Below are positions 35,765-47,773 of a stretch of 64,000 bases of DNA, piece after piece. Each line of letters begins with the position of its first letter. Within the stretch, counting starts at the first letter, position 1. Position numbers and translations under genes: made by a program. The DNA is taken from the NCBI GenBank assembly GCA_001465935.1, contig LNKV01000017.1:425533-489532 (forward strand), read 5' to 3'. The stretch comes from Clarireedia homoeocarpa (lineage: Eukaryota > Ascomycota > Leotiomycetes > Helotiales > Rutstroemiaceae). A model generated the notes under the pieces. That model saw only the letters and a program-made list of their open reading frames with translations. It was not told the origin of the DNA and searched no databases.

Positions 35765-36887
35765 CTAGAAGGTTTCAATAAAACCTTCTAGTGTCCTGCT
35801 TCGGTGGGTCTCTAGTTACTGTCAAGTAATTCTTTCTTTGGCTCCTGGTCAAGTACCTGTCAAATGATTCTAAGACCGTAGAGATAGCAGATGTCCTTTC
35901 AAGGTTATCAATTCACGCATGAATCATTCGACCATGATGTTTCTGTTCCACCCAAAGAAAGCGTATTGTTCCATTCTTAGAGGAAGGGCGTTTAGGAGAT
36001 TCGACGTTTCCTCACAATGGGAGTTACCACGTCTAGCTTGATAGCTTCAAAAGCGCTTGAGTATTGAGGGGCGGTTCGGAAACTACTCAGATGACCTGCA
36101 ATTCCCGCCGGAGGAAAGAACTTTCAACGTTCTCCACGAATCCAATAGCTCTCTTGGCGATACCTTGTTGAAAATTTGTCAGAGGACCATGGTCTAAGTG
36201 GTTCTTTCGTCTGGGCGGCTTGTACAATGATCCGCCATCAAGAGTACTTTCACCACCCATGTAGAAAGAGTGGGATAGTGAGATAACCAAGAGGAGGTGC
36301 AGGGATATAGCAGAGCGTCGTGGCCATGTAGCGCAAGGATAATATAGTGACCTGCTCTGTCAATCGTCAAATCCAATGCCATGGCCTCTGGTAGCATGGA
36401 TAATAAAATCTGACGACCTTTTGACAAGGTTTCCACGTTGTAAATAGCAAAAGAAGCCAGTGTAAAACGAAGCGCCCCTTAGCAAGGTGGGGTTTATGAG
36501 CGCCTTGAGCGAAGGATTGAAAAGCTGTGATGCTCCTACGTCCTAAGCACAAACTTATCCTAATGCGAGATGCTTTCCGGGGTTGTTGCTGATCTGTCCA
36601 AGCTTCCGGCACCCATTGCCAATAGCATCATCAGTAGGCCTATTTCGGTCGAATGACATTATGTGCGCAGAATTTCGAATGCATGGATAACAGGACGGCA
36701 AAGCAGAAATGATAGATCCCCCCAAATACGACCTTTTGGGGACAAGTGTTGCCGGGAGTGAAACTGGAATCGATGTTTTATGTGCAACGGTGGCGATCAA
36801 TACTTCGTACATCCTTTCCAAGTGTTCAGTTTGATGGGTTAGAAAAATGTAAGTGGGTGGAAGTGTGTCTTGTGGAAAACCTTCTAG
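35765..36887. repeat. Inverted repeat CTAGAAGGTTT, possible ~1.1-kb element
   Basis: CTAGAAGGTTT at 35765-35775 forms a perfect 11-base hairpin with AAACCTTCTAG at 35781-35791. A further AAACCTTCTAG lies at 36877-36887, inside the palindrome AACCTTCTAGAAAGGTT. The outer pair could be terminal inverted repeats of a non-coding element of about 1.12 kb. Similarity stops after 11 bases and I see no target duplication, so chance is possible. Confidence 0.35.
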
Positions 36888-39700
36888 AAAGGTTCGATGA
36901 CAAAGCTAACGTAGGCGAAAGGCGGTTTTATACCGAGTACCATTGTTACATTATTAGAACGGCATGAGCAGCGATGACCCTTGGAGAACACGATAGTACA
37001 CGACCAGGCACAAGTCCTCGTAATTTCATTACTCTCTACTTCGTATGTTTACGTTTACCACGGATTCTTCCTCTTTCATATGGTGACGCCATTATCATGA
37101 TTCTATGACCAAATGGTAGCTTAGAGAGTTCCTTAAGATTGGTATTTCGCTGATCAGATCAGAACACTCGCTGGTAGCGCTGGTGATTGCATGCTTCCAT
37201 CAGGGATTCTCATCGGAGAAGTAGATCCAATCGCTTCTGCGTCCGTATGGGTTCTACGAGATCATCATACTTGGTATTGATCCTTCATAAGTCTTTAGAT
37301 AAGAGCGATCGCAAAGCTGCCATTCACCCGTCTTTCACGTGGAGGTTCCACCGAGTATCTATCTTCTGTCTTGTTGTATGACCATCTCAATGTTTCCGAG
37401 GCCATGAACCACTAAAAAAATCAAATGGTAGTCCTCCGAGAAGACCACCGGCCAAGGTACGAAGTATTACGGCGCCGGTAGCTGGCCTGGTCTTTAGGAT
37501 TTTCCGGGACCTCTCCCGCTCAGGGGCCAATTACACTAGAACCCCCTAAATACTCATACCGCTTCCCAGTCCAACTAGAACCAATCTTAGACGGTCAAGG
37601 ACCCAGTATACTTCTCTTTACTGGGCCAAGTTGCCCCACGTTGTCTCGCATGACCCCGAGCTTCTCTGCCACCAGGTTTTTTTTGAAAAAGCAGTCTTCG
37701 GAAAGAAGGAAACCTTTCTTGTAAGGGCAGCCTTGGTAATAGCAATCAACTTTAGAACGCAACTCCCTTCGCCTTTGGTGACACAAGATCTTACATCCCC
37801 ATTCTGGTGTCGATAACTACAACGCCACGAGCGAGCGGGAGTATGGCTACTATATTGCATGCAGGGCGTCTCACTGTTCGCAGGGCGGTTAGTGATGATT
37901 TACGGAGTAGGGAAAGACCGACGTGAGGTACTCCCACTAGCACATTGTGGCTGAGCAGTTAGCAGATGTATTTTATGACGGTGAAGGCATAGATTGGGTT
38001 ACATACGAAGAGGCTGCTCCACAAGGGTAAGTCTGCTCAGGAGTATGGACGATGCTTCTGACCGGGCCTGATACGGTTTAGGAGCTTCTGGTGCGACACC
38101 ATACCTTACTACTTCCATAACATGCTTCTTGACTCATGCCTTGTCCCAGCGTCCCGCTCGCGAGTCGAATCCCGAACAGAACTGGCAAGCACAGATGATA
38201 AACGCGGTGGTCGCAAGTGAGATGTTCTGGAAAACAAGGGTCTTGCTTCTGCAGGCAGGGAACAGCATGTAGCGCGTGGGGCACCAGCGTAAAGGGGCCC
38301 CCCTGTGGTCCTTGACCAAATAACCATCTGACAAGAGAAAGTACTTCGCAGGGTGGATACCTCTAAATACAGCTAATTTACCACGTAAGGAGTAATGAGA
38401 GGGCATTGAGGATGAACCGGTGTATTCGAGTGCCTTTCTTTCTCCAAATGATTGTGGGACGAAGGAATGGCTATTTAGGCAAGTTCAATTCAAGGAAATG
38501 GCACTTCAGTAGGCGCCAACTCCTCGTACTCGAAGCAGGAATAACTATATACAGCACTCTATATCATCAAGTGCCGTGTTTGGATTGTGTCGTTGCCTGT
38601 GTCAAGTTCAGAGTGCAAGAGAACATCATTCGAACTCTTAAAGGCATGATAGGACGAGTCCAATCAGGAGTAAGGAGTTACTGACTATAAGAAATGAGGC
38701 AGGGACGCTTCACGATGTGAATTGGAAGACCCCCCATATACTTCGCAGAGTGGATGTCGTTGATCGGCAGACCAAAACCACCAGTGTAAAACAGTATAGC
38801 GTTCATCCATGCCCATCCATCCATCCATGACCCCCATCCATACCCATGCTCACAGGCAGCATTACCACATCCAATGATCCATAACCTATCCATATCCATC
38901 TTTTGCCCCTTGTCCCTTTATTCCCTCGTCACGCTGATTGATCCCTGATCCCGCTCAGTCAGGAACACCAGCAGAGAAGAGGAGCTACGCGGACTGCAGA
39001 GTGCAATTGCTTCCCGTCCGCTTCGTTCACTTCGTCCCTTATGGCACAGACTGTGAGTCCCGTCCTCTACAGTACTGTAGCAGGATCCTTGGACGGTTGA
39101 GCCTTCTTGGCTCTAAAGTTCTGACCACCACCCTGTTTTAAGCTTCAGCGACTTGCAGCAGCAATGCAACACCCTGGGTCGACTCGCATTCCCTTGTATT
39201 GCCCCCTGTTCAAAGTGCACAAGTAGTTTGGGAACCAGCAGCGGCCCAGCCAGTCCAGGTACAGTAACAGCAACAGTTACAAGGTCTGCCGGCTCCACTC
39301 CAAAGTCCATTTCCATCGTTTTGTTATTGCTGTTGCCGAGTAGAAGGCCAAAAGAACAAATTGGAACCCGCCTTCTCCCCTTGTGCCTTGCCTCCCAACC
39401 CACACGACATCCTTCTATCGCTCGGTTGATACTTGCTGGAGTACTTGACCAAATAATATTCCGCATTCCTTGCCCTTACTCTCTCCGACATTAGAACCTA
39501 GTCCTGGGAAAAGAACCGGGGAAAAGAACTTTGGAAACTTCTTGACTGGACACTACTGTATCTGCTTCCTCTCCCGCCTCTACTCGGTACTCTGCCCGCC
39601 TTAGGTTTTACAGAGGATAATATACCCAATCCTGTGGCTTACGAGCGAGCTTACCAGGAGTACCATATCCAAATCCCGTTGCCGAGAATTCTCCAGATCT
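36888..39700. other. Gene-poor region, part 2
   Basis: No convincing gene. A CCAT/CATC-rich simple repeat lies at about 38805-38850 with further copies up to 38900. Open frames near 38078-38406 overlap in three frames on one strand, and look like chance. The right part may include distant promoter of the C2H2 gene. Confidence 0.45.
38805..38850. repeat. CCAT simple-sequence repeat
   Basis: CATCCATGCCCATCCATCC and following bases consist of CCAT/CATC copies, interrupted by single changes, continuing more loosely to about 38900. Confidence 0.7.
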
Positions 39701-41447
39701 CGTTGTGCTCTTGCGTTATTTCATTATTCCGTTATTTCATTATTTCATTCTCTCGTTATTTCGCTATTTCACTATTTCATTATTTCTGAGTAAGGATATT
39801 TGATCGCTGATATCCAAGTTCGAATCTCCAACCTCCGAACTTGCTACTTCATTCCAGATCCAACAAGGAACTTTGTGATATTGAATTTGTTCGACACCTT
39901 TTTACACTATCATTCATCTAAAAGTGCCTGCCGCATTGTATCCCGAGCTTCTTCTCAGCCCAGAAGCATCATCTCGCGATCCCTCTCCACACCCTGCACC
40001 GAGCGCATGGCTCTTTCCGAGGTATACTAAATAAAATAACTTTCGGTGTTACCCCAAACCATAACCTCGACAACGTCAAATCATCTCACCACCTTGGGAT
40101 CAAATTTTCACTGTAAGTCAACATTCACCCACATTCTCGGCGGCATCTGCGAGGCAATGATTCCTGACTTCCAACAGTGGGCTGAAACCGTTCGACATCC
40201 ATCACTCTCGAAAGACAAGACTTCTCACATAACAAATCTTCCTCGAGACGCGCAACGAAACGAAACATAAAACCAATTCATCCGTGCGAACGCGACTATA
40301 CCATACGGTACTGAGCTCTTTAGCCTCTTTGCAGACGGATCTGGAGCCTCGAGTACACTCTTCATACATATAGCTTGGTAGTGATCGCTCAAAGAGATTC
40401 ACTGTTCATCGCGTACTAGACAGCAATTCGCCGACCTTCTGCGTAGGCATCTCCAACGGATCTGGACCAACGCCACTACGAAAGGATTTCTCCATCATCA
40501 TCATATCTCACAATATCCTGTTGATTTGACATATCACTTCATCAGACGAACATTTGGCTCGTGCCTCAAAACACGGCAGTTTTCATTCAACTCATCAAAC
40601 CAAGCAGATACGGTTGTGTCGGTACTAAGCTTTGGAAATTTGGTCGTCGTATTGACGCCTTCCTACTACGAATTCCGGCCCTGCACGCGACTGCGCCCTC
40701 GTACAAAAAGGATATTTACTTCGCAGCTAATTTCAGTGTGCCAAAGCCAGACGACTCGGCCAGCACCCTTAAAGTGGTTCTCCTGCTTCACCGTCTTGGG
40801 GGCAGAAAAAGGAGCCATTCACATTAATCGGCTGTACGGTTACCCGTGCGCTGTGACGTTCCCGCAACCCCGCCAACCCGGCGTCCAGATTGGCGGATAA
40901 CTGAGAGGAAAATTTGTTGCGGCCACTTTTTTGAAGCCATAAAGTGACCTAGTCTTTGACAAGGTAAGCACGCTCGGATCGCTGCATATCTATAAACTTG
41001 ATCCACTTCTTGTTTTTCATTCTTACATTTCTCTCACGAATGGAGAATTAGCGGTGTACATGGTCTTTTTCATGCCAACACCACAGCTCTTCTTACGCCA
41101 TAGACCATTTCTAACATTTAAACACTAAAGGTTCTTAATATCAAGCAACGGCCCACGCAAGTTGTTCATCCTGTTCTTTCATCCCCTCGACTCTGCGAGA
41201 AAACGACAAATCACGTTACTACATCTCCTCAATCAAAAGTGCTTGGTGCTGTTCTTATTCTCTTCATATTGCAGTCAACCTTGGAGCATACTCACGTCCA
41301 CCCGAGACATAAAGCATCGCTCGAAACATAATATCACTCCTGGTACGGAATTTTAGACGAACGCCTGATCCGAGCGTCGAGCAATTCCTATAACTACCCC
41401 TCCATCCTCCCCATTCTATTAATCTGGCGAAGAGTGTTGATTCCATC
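39701..41447. other. Long pyrimidine-rich upstream region of the C2H2 gene
   Basis: No independent gene is seen. At 39711-39787 the sequence is a loose array of about nine TTATTTC/CTATTTC units. Much of the rest is rich in C, T and A with many short open frames. This is typical of long leaders and promoters of fungal regulators, and several of the short frames could act as upstream open frames if transcribed. Where transcription starts cannot be told. Confidence 0.45.
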
Positions 41448-42913
41448 ATGGACATCAAAGAGATAGTTAACTCAAAAGGCAATAAAGGAGCAGCAGCCGC
41501 AGCCGCAGCCGCCGCCGCAAGTGGTGCAGCTCAAGATTTGCATTTACTTCAATCAATTTCTCAAGCCAACAGCCTCCGAATGTCAGAAGCTGATTCTGAC
41601 AGAGGTACTTCACCTCACGGATCAGAACACTCTCAATATTCTGCTCCACGAATGACCATGAATGGAATGAACGGCGCGCCAAACGGCATGCATTATCCTT
41701 CACCTCCCCCTTCTAGTATGCAGTTACCCATGATGCAACAACCCTATCGATCTGATGTTGGCTTCGATAACGGTATGATGCACCAGCAAGACACTACGCG
41801 TCAAAGGCAACCAGCGGATCCTACCGTTCAGAAAGCATTCCCTTGCAGCACCTGCGGCAAAGGTTTTGCAAGAAGAAGCGACCTGGCGAGACATGGTAAG
41901 TTTATCCTCGACTTCTTGACGGTGTAACACAAATGTGTACTAATTGATCCTTCAGAGCGCATCCACAGTGGCGTACGTCCTCATGTCTGCGACTACCCGG
42001 GATGCGGAAAACAATTCATCCAAAGATCAGCTTTGACTGTTCACTTACGTGTTCATACTGGAGAAAAACCACACACTTGTGAACGATGTGCAAAGGTAAG
42101 CTCAGCATTGCATCGTATCAAGAACATTTACTAAGAATTCTCCAGCCTTTCAGTGATTCCAGCTCCCTCGCGAGACATCGACGTATACATTCGGGGAAAC
42201 GCCCATACAAGTGCCCTTATGCCGACTGTCAAAAGACCTTCACACGTAGGACGACCTTGACTCGACACCAGAATCATCATACTGGCACTGTTGAAGAAGC
42301 GGCTGCCGCGACTGCCGCTGCACTCGCAACTCGTCCAGGAAACAATCGTCCAGGCCGACAACGTTCGGATGGAGAGTCTTATTCCAACAACGGATCTCCT
42401 ATGTCAACACCTTCACCTGGCCAGCGCAATCTTTCAGCTTCACCAAGCTCGGAAATGGCACCAATGAGTGCAATGCAACGTCATCCTGGTGATTATCAGT
42501 ACATGAACAACAGTTCATTACCAGGTCATCTCCGAGGTGATTTTGGGGTTCCCAGTCAAGCTCCACCTGTCAGCACAGCGTATACAAATGGCATGCGTCC
42601 TACCTCCCATCCTACTGGTTATGGCCCACCACCAAATATCCTTGAGCCTCCTACCAATGTAGAACAGCGTCAACCGGGGAGCGCAAATGGTAGCCCGCAT
42701 ATGGCAAACATGGGTTGGCAATCGCCTTCAAACATGCCTTCTCCATCTCAGAGCAATGGCTATGTTTACCCAGATCCAGATCCATACGGATCTTCAGCCG
42801 CAATGGGTCAGATGTACTACCCCAATTCAAACATGCGAAGACCTCAAAGTACAGAGCCGGATACTTACGATATGAAGCCGAGGATGAATGAGATGTGGAC
42901 AGCTGCTCAATGA
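41448..42913 (+). CDS. C2H2 zinc-finger transcription factor with four fingers
   Basis: A nuclear DNA-binding protein of 451 residues. Exons are 41448-41895, 41956-42095 and 42146-42913. Ten alanines lie near residues 15-24. Four consecutive C2H2 fingers are assembled by splicing: FPCSTCGKGFARRSDLARH|ERIH (splice inside), HVCDYPGCGKQFIQRSALTVHLRVH, HTCERCAK|PFSDSSSLARHRRIH (second splice inside) and YKCPYADCQKTFTRRTTLTRHQNHH. Linkers are of the TGEKP type (SGVRP, TGEKP, SGKRP). The C-terminal half is Pro/Ser/Gln/Asn-rich and probably activating. The start is the first ATG of the open frame. I recognise the architecture as conserved in filamentous ascomycetes but do not assign a name. Confidence 0.9.
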
Positions 42914-43816
42914 CTGCATTGATCGGAATTCTTTATCATGTTTATGCACCGTCGGCTGGCTTGTTTTCCTGCGCAAAATCAAAATTTCCTCGCGGATTGT
43001 GTTTGATACCCCTGTACACCTTACGACTCTCCTCACTCCCTGATTTCATTGTGAAATCAATGGCAGCATTGCATCAAGGGTTCTAAGAACTTGAAAAATT
43101 GGCGTTTTGTTTGATTTATAGCGCAAACTTACATTTGCTCGGGCGGTTTTCTCGAGCGATTTTGAAGGGCGGGTGCAATAGAGATGTGATGAGCCAATGG
43201 CCGGCCCTTTGCTTGCGGACTACGGGGTGTTCGAGGAAGTGCTCATGACGCTGCTCATCATCTTGATTTATTCCTTTTACTTTTATGCCTATATCAGGCG
43301 GATAGGCATTATATCTCTTTCGGTCCTTCCAATACGTTCACACTGCTTGCCAGCGGCATCGCAGGAAAGTCGACCGTAGCCTTCTCGCCGCTAGATGCGG
43401 CCTCAACGTAACACGAAAATGGGTAATGGGCAGGTATACAAGGGCTTTTTTTCGGAGGGGAAATTTGGGTTTCTGGTCAGGTAGCTTGTTTGCTGCATTT
43501 GCTGGGACATAACAAATCAATATTTGTAGAGATATCAAATAAAAATGTTTAAAATCATAAACTTTGTACATCATTTATTGCAAATGAAACGCATACGCTT
43601 GCAAAATAGTTGATATTAAATAAGTTGTAGTAACTCACTCATATGACCAGATTGTGTTACAGAGGATCCGACTCGGAAACTCTGTTCGACTTAGAAAGCC
43701 TCATCTTTTGAAGGATATGGTAGGTTAATTCTACCATAATTTGAAGATAATTACAACAATCAATGGCATTTTAGTAACCTGGAGATTTTGCAATCGCCAA
43801 TAGCCTGGATCTATAC
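42914..43816. other. Convergent intergenic region
   Basis: 3' regions of the C2H2 gene (+) and COQ3 (-). About 900 bases, AT-rich towards the right. No gene seen. Confidence 0.5.
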
Positions 43817-44686
43817 TCATACCATATCCTTCCTGATACCAAAGAAGTAATTCCCTACCTTTTCACTTCTAGGAACCTGCTTCCAGCCCAGCCCGGGCAC
43901 ATAAACTACCCCTCGAACAATCGGGCTGTTCCATCCTCTTTCTCTCAAGAAATGCCCTCTTAGCTCCTCCTCATTGATATACTTCTCCCAGTCATGGGTT
44001 CCCCGTGGCACAACCCCTACAATATCCTCCGCTACTACCTTCGTCGTCAACCAACTTGTCCATGTCCTCGCAATAGTGCTCATAATGATCCAACCTCCTG
44101 GCTTCACAAACGGCGCACACTTGTCGAGGAACTCGGACGGATATGTAATATGTTCGATAACCTCGAATAATGACAGCACATCGTACTGATCCTCGACAGA
44201 CTTGGGCTGCGGGAGTCCCTCGATCGATGTATTCAGATACGTCAATTTTTTCTTCAACGCCGGATCTTTCCTCGCATGTCCCTTCGCAACATCCAGCACC
44301 ACCGGCGACGGATCAATAGCCGTCACACTTCCCGTACTTCCCAGCCGTGCCGCGCTCTCTGCAAATATACCACCTCCACATCCCACGTCCAGATATCGCA
44401 GGCCGCTCGCGGGAGGGGGTGCAGGCTGTGAGGCATGGCAGGTTCGTATAAAATCATGACGCAGCGGATTCATCAAATGCAGCAGTCGCGACGACCCGTG
44501 CGGATCCCACCATGTTGACGCCAGCGCATTGAAATGCGATACCTCTGTAGGATTGACGGAGGAACCGGTGCTGTGGTTTCGAAACTGCAATTGGTTGTGC
44601 ACGAACCGTGGAGCGCTTCGGAGGAGGAGGCTGATATTTCGGAGGGAGGCTGGATTTAGCGGGAGGGGGAGTATGGATGGTGGCAT
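43817..44686 (-). CDS. Ubiquinone biosynthesis O-methyltransferase, mitochondrial
   Basis: Coq3 performs both O-methylations of the ubiquinone ring with S-adenosylmethionine, on the matrix side of the inner mitochondrial membrane. A single exon gives 289 residues. The N-terminus (about 1-40) is rich in Leu, Arg, Ser and lacks acids, as in a mitochondrial presequence. Then come the family block EVSHFNALASTWWDPHGSSRLLHLMNPLR, SAM motif I LDVGCGGGIFAE at residues 99-110, AIDPSPVVLDVAKGHA (motif for the ribose contact), FEVIEHITYPSEFL, and the C-terminal HDWEKYINEEEL and VRGVVYVPGLGWK. All expected segments are there. It is divergent from RIB3 with a 551-base shared upstream region. Confidence 0.96.
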   Translation of the reverse strand: MPPSILPLPLNPASLRNISLLLRSAPRFVHNQLQFRNHSTGSSVNPTEVSHFNALASTWWDPHGSSRLLHLMNPLRHDFIRTCHASQPAPPPASGLRYLDVGCGGGIFAESAARLGSTGSVTAIDPSPVVLDVAKGHARKDPALKKKLTYLNTSIEGLPQPKSVEDQYDVLSLFEVIEHITYPSEFLDKCAPFVKPGGWIIMSTIARTWTSWLTTKVVAEDIVGVVPRGTHDWEKYINEEELRGHFLRERGWNSPIVRGVVYVPGLGWKQVPRSEKVGNYFFGIRKDMV

Positions 44687-45237
44687 GTTTATGCCTGTTG
44701 GGATTCATGCACCCCGTGTGTATGCAGGTTGGTCGCACACTTTCAACGAGGTAGAGTAGGCTGAGTTATAGTAATCAATGATTAATCGAGGACCCTTGGC
44801 TCAGTAATCCTCCAAGCTGATTTGCTGAGATACACAGCGTAGTCGGAAAAGTCGTTTTTGCTGACATGAAAATTAATCGTTTTCTGTAAGCCTCGGTCAG
44901 CACTTGCACCAAAATACGTTGCTTGTGGCACATGGGCGCAGGGGGTCCCTGGTTTAATGCAATCCGGAGTTCAGCGGAAATCGCGTGGCTTCGGTCTTTT
45001 CGTATCCTGTAGCCACGGGTTTACCTGTATATATCTGTTCTTATAGAGTCGGATTACCATAAGACGTTCGTTCTCAGCTGAAATTCCATTTGTGCCTTCT
45101 GTTGTTGTTTGGAAGAAAGAAAGAAAACCACTTTTTAAAGGAGCTATTGTATACATCATTATCGATAGGCGGGGCATTTTTCTTCATCCCACTCGACTTC
45201 TTCGTCTTCATACAACCACAATTTCCACTCTCTCAAA
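44687..45237. other. Shared promoter region of COQ3 and RIB3
   Basis: A 551-base divergent intergenic stretch. Nothing but presumed promoters; the part just before RIB3 (45180-45237) is a CT-rich leader typical of strongly expressed fungal genes. Confidence 0.6.
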
Positions 45238-45996
45238 ATGCCTTCCGCAGACATAGCACATGAGTTTGACTCGATAGAAGAGACAATTGCAGCATTCAGT
45301 AAGCCGCACACCTCCCATCCCCATTTTCTTCTGATTCCACTAACTCATCCCCCTCTAGAGAATGGCGAATTCATCGTAGTCCTCGATGACCTCTCCCGCG
45401 AAAATGAAGGCGACCTAATAATCGCCGGTGAAGATATGACCCCCGAAAAAATGGCCTTTATGGTCCGGCACACATCCGGCCTCATCTGCGCGCCCATTCC
45501 GCCATCTCTTACCACCAAATTCGACCTCCCGCAGATGGTTTCCTCAAACGAAGATCCCAACCGCACTGCCTATACCATCTCCATCGATACCGATTCCCCA
45601 CTTACAAGCACTGGCATCAGCGCGCACGATCGCGCGCTCACTTGTCGTACGCTTGCCGATCCGACTGCTACGAAAGATAGTTTCAGGAGACCGGGCCATG
45701 TGTTCCCGTTGAGGGCGAGAGAAGGCGGGGTGAGAGAAAGGACGGGGCATACAGAAGCGGCGGTGGAGTTTTGTAGGCTTGCGGGAAAGCAGCCGGTGGG
45801 TGTGATTTGTGAGATGGTGGAGGATGGCGAGGTGGTGGTGGGAGAGGCGAGGATGAAGGAGCCCGGGATGATGAGGAGGGATGGGTGTTTGGCTTTTGGA
45901 AAGAAGTGGGGATTGAAGGTTTGTACGATTGAGGATCTGGTGAAGTATGTGGAGGCAAAGGAGGGGAAGTTGGTGAAACAGAATGGGAGTTCGTAG
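45238..45996 (+). CDS. 3,4-dihydroxy-2-butanone 4-phosphate synthase
   Basis: It converts ribulose 5-phosphate to the four-carbon precursor of riboflavin plus formate. Spliced, the protein is 232 residues: exons 45238-45298 and 45359-45996, with a 60-base intron that is open in frame. Removing it gives IAAFRNGEFIVVLDD, the family's usual sequence, while reading through inserts 20 residues rich in His, Pro and Leu not expected in the family. The Mg2+/catalytic loop RENEGDLI lies at residues 34-41; SGLICAP, ISAHDRA, RPGHVFPL and RTGHTEAAVEFCRLAG follow, and VGVICEM completes the active site. Cytosolic, first step of the ribulose branch of riboflavin synthesis. Confidence 0.95.
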   Translation: MPSADIAHEFDSIEETIAAFSKPHTSHPHFLLIPLTHPPLENGEFIVVLDDLSRENEGDLIIAGEDMTPEKMAFMVRHTSGLICAPIPPSLTTKFDLPQMVSSNEDPNRTAYTISIDTDSPLTSTGISAHDRALTCRTLADPTATKDSFRRPGHVFPLRAREGGVRERTGHTEAAVEFCRLAGKQPVGVICEMVEDGEVVVGEARMKEPGMMRRDGCLAFGKKWGLKVCTIEDLVKYVEAKEGKLVKQNGSS

Positions 45997-46935
45997 GGGG
46001 GTGGGAGACTCAGGATTTCTGTGGCGGGAAGTGGGACTGGATGAGACGAGATATGGGTATGAAGATGGATAGATTGGTATACTTGATTACGGGATATATT
46101 GGTACGTGATGGGCGAACGAACATAAAAATTAGATATACAAGCCGCAATGGCCAAAAAACCGCAATTCCACTACCTTACAATGGACACACCCAGTAGTCC
46201 TTTTTTTCTTCGCTTCCCCTATTCTTCCCTGTACTTCCAATCATGAGTGCAGAGACTGGTCAAGATCATCGCCGGCGTGAGGGCATCAGGTTTTTGATGA
46301 TGATATGGTCTGAATTACTGTTCTAAAGCCTTTTACTATCATTAACACACCAATTGAGTAATCAATCAATTCTGATCCTGGTTGTGTATTATTCCCGCTT
46401 ACCCTACAAGCTGGTATTACATTGGTGGGTTTCCGTACCACATCAACTGCGCAAGATACTCATATACAGAGAACTTGTCGTTATTTCAAAAATAACAACA
46501 ATGTTTCTCTCTTATAACAGGCCTTCGCCTCAATGTACTTTGCACGTGGATATCTCGTGCTTAAGCTGGCCCAACCCAAGACCTCCTCTAAATACTAGGT
46601 GAGTAGGTGTATATCCTATTTGCGTCTTATTTGACAATGACACAATGCCAAATTTCAAAAGCCACGTCCAGTAGTTATCACGCAGGACACGACCTGACCT
46701 GCTCTTTACTTCTCCTCGTATAGGAGCCGGCTTAAGAAACAAGATTGAGAGCGAACAATCTGAGAACTAAATAAATGATGATATATATCCAGCCAAGTCC
46801 CGCTCGTAGGTGTGTACGTCATCTTTACATGTCACAAGCACATATCCACAGCTCCTACACTTGTAGTCACCTTCAGCCGCGGCAACATAACCACCAATAG
46901 CACTTCCACAAGCGTCAACCCTCCTCTCCAATCCC
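45997..46935. other. Intergenic, nothing recognised
   Basis: About 940 bases downstream of RIB3. No gene or clear repeat. The right end borders the first GMC fragment, and other decayed pieces of it may lie here unrecognised. Confidence 0.45.
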
Positions 46936-47223
46936 CGGGATCAAGAAATTGAAATTGCCATCGCGGCGTCCAAAACGCGCGTGGCAAATATCGCGCACCA
47001 AAGCCATGAGAAGAATCATCGCAGGAGCAGAAGCATACCCCGATGTCGACGCTGCGTCCGACTTAGCATGCGAGTAGGATGTGTAAGATTGGGAGAAAGC
47101 AAAACGCGATGGCGGTGGTGGGTTCGCAGGCGCGGGTGTTTGGTATGAGGGACTTGAGGGTGGTGGATGCGTCGGCTTTTCCGTTTCAGATTCCCGAGCA
47201 TCCGCAGGCTACGGTTTGTGAGT
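46936..47223 (+). pseudogene. C-terminal GMC oxidoreductase fragment
   Basis: Pieces of a GMC oxidoreductase C-terminus are readable in three frames: RDQEIEIAIAASKTRVA at 46936-46986, MRRIIAGAEAYPDVDAASD near 47006-47065, then CKIGRKQNAMAVVGSQARVF and LRVVDASAFPFQIPEHPQATV up to about 47218. The normal segment with the catalytic His (before CxMG) is deleted at about 47070-47082. No N-terminal part lies upstream, so this is an orphan fragment. Confidence 0.7.
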
Positions 47224-47773
47224 GTTCTTTTTGCCCTTGTGGTGTGTTTTAATGCAGACCGAGTATGATTTAGAGATCGCCAACTTGGACATTTTCATGC
47301 AGATGTTTTGGCTGAGAAAAGAGCGGGTTGTGTTCTCTACTCGCGTTCTAAAATCCCATGTGTGAAGTCTTTCACAAACTTTTGGCAGAGTACTTTTCCC
47401 ATGGACAACCTGCGGATTTGAGGTTACGCCATATAGAATAACTTAATATATTTTCTCCCAACATTTGGAAGTAATAGTCTGGGAACAAATTTAATCACGA
47501 TTTCGTGTGGTATGAGTTACAAATTTACTCCTTTCAAGGTTACAGTAGACCAACTGCTAAGATGGTTAAAAGCCAATGGCCAACAGTCTCGTCGAGCTTT
47601 GAAGCATGCAACACCCATGGAGTATGGCTTGGTTTTACTGACTCATGAAAATGGGAATACCGTCCTTGAAGGAACTACAGCTAATTCAATACAGTGATCC
47701 TTGTTTCCCATATGTCGTGATGTCAGTAGGACGATAGAAAGGAAACCAGGCTGGTCAGGTATATCGACGATCC
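47224..47773. other. Intergenic between GMC fragments
   Basis: No recognised gene. An open frame at 47512-47697 (+) reads as an ordinary-looking protein segment but matches nothing I know and has no context. Confidence 0.4.

Noticed and set aside
38078..38406. Three overlapping minus-strand frames
   Set aside because: They overlap in different frames of the same strand, none with a domain; consistent with chance.
39820..39850. AAGTTCGAATCTCC as a tRNA B box
   Set aside because: No A box or cloverleaf can be formed upstream.
47512..47697. 61-codon plus-strand frame between GMC fragments
   Set aside because: It does not match any part of a GMC enzyme or another family I know, and is too short to support alone.
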